From Bacillaceae bacterium (lineage in GTDB: Bacteria > Bacillota > Bacilli > Bacillales > Amphibacillaceae): 5,233 bases of DNA. The notes below the pieces were generated by a model. That model was not told the origin of the DNA. It ran no database searches and worked only from the letters and a program-made list of their open reading frames with translations. This document shows, piece after piece, positions 5,033 through 5,233 of the stretch. The first letter of the stretch is position 1. The number at the start of each line of letters is the position of its first letter. The position numbers and the translations under genes are program-made. Location: assembly GCA_030152985.1 (NCBI GenBank), contig JASLIE010000246.1, forward strand, positions 1-5,233, read 5' to 3'.

Positions 5033-5233
5033 ATGAGTAGTGCAATGAGTACAAGTATTACAGTATTATATATTTCAGCTATCGCCTTATATTTACTAGC
5101 AACACTGTTTTTTGGTGCGACAGTTCGAGATAAGCACAGTAAATCAAGAAAAGGTATATCAGGCAAAATTGCTATTACACTTACAATTATTGGATTTATT
5201 ACGCATGTAGCATATTTTATTTTAAGATGGATT
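5033..5233 (+). CDS. resC: Cytochrome c biogenesis protein ResC (CcsA family), N-terminal part; runs off the right edge
   Basis: Only the first 67 codons are in the window. ResC is the haem-handling partner of ResB in system II cytochrome c maturation, a polytopic membrane protein of the CcsA/CcmF superfamily whose WWD domain binds haem. The visible part has a first membrane helix (about 9-29, ending TLFFGATVRD), a short basic loop (33-45, with KSRKG), and a second helix from about 46. This second helix contains ITHVAYFILRW at 56-66; its H58 followed by R65-W66 matches the conserved histidine helix of CcsA proteins. The ribosome binding site AAAGGGG (5016-5022) lies 10 bases before ATG 5033. 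An in-frame ATG at 5045 is a less well-spaced alternative that would remove four residues. The family tryptophan-rich WWD motif is beyond the window, so the name rests on this start and on its place after resB. Confidence 0.9.
   Translation, partial: MSSAMSTSITVLYISAIALYLLATLFFGATVRDKHSKSRKGISGKIAITLTIIGFITHVAYFILRWI

Noticed and set aside
1..5233. CRISPR arrays, insertion sequences, tRNA or rRNA genes, attachment sites, phage or defence genes
   Set aside because: No spaced direct repeats of suitable length, transposase-like frames, terminal repeats or cloverleaf structures were found; the window is filled by conserved chromosomal genes.

Overview
The window looks like chromosomal DNA from a low-GC Gram-positive bacterium of the Bacillaceae (order Bacillales). 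The base composition is AT-rich, ribosome binding sites are mostly of the AGGAGG type, and the proteins read as orthologues of the Bacillus subtilis scpA-scpB and rluB-resABC genes. I cannot name the genus from the sequence alone.

Layout, all genes on the + strand. (1) Bases 1-455: the end of a small membrane protein with the HEXXH and distal Asp-Gly signatures of M50 (site-2-protease-like) metallopeptidases; its start probably lies outside the window. (2) Bases 444-485: a perfect 18-bp inverted repeat over that gene's stop codon. (3) Bases 508-1803: scpA and scpB, the kleisin and winged-helix partners of SMC in chromosome condensation and segregation, joined as TAA-GTG with no spacer. (4) Bases 1804-1981: a 178-bp gap holding a convincing extended -10 sigma-A promoter at 1843-1871, a small 5'-leader hairpin, and three hexamers phased by 11 bp that resemble PhoP boxes. 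(5) Bases 1982-5233: rluB (23S rRNA pseudouridine synthase), resA (membrane-anchored thiol-disulfide reductase), resB (Ccs1-type cytochrome c synthase subunit) and the first 67 codons of resC (CcsA-type subunit), with gaps of only 18-20 bases and so probably one operon.

ResA reduces the haem-binding CXXCH cysteines of apocytochrome c outside the membrane, and ResB and ResC together deliver and attach haem. In relatives resD and resE, the redox two-component system, follow; here they would lie beyond the right edge. The known PhoP and ResD control of the res operon in B. subtilis is the reason the phased hexamers deserve attention.

Most of the window is conserved housekeeping sequence, and I see no undescribed multi-gene system. 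The points worth checking are the direct scpB-to-rluB junction (the ypuI-dacB-spmA-spmB block of B. subtilis is absent), the strong hairpin that leaves no room for a promoter before scpA, the possible PhoP/ResD-type control region before rluB, the compact M50 protein, and an altered motif in RluB.
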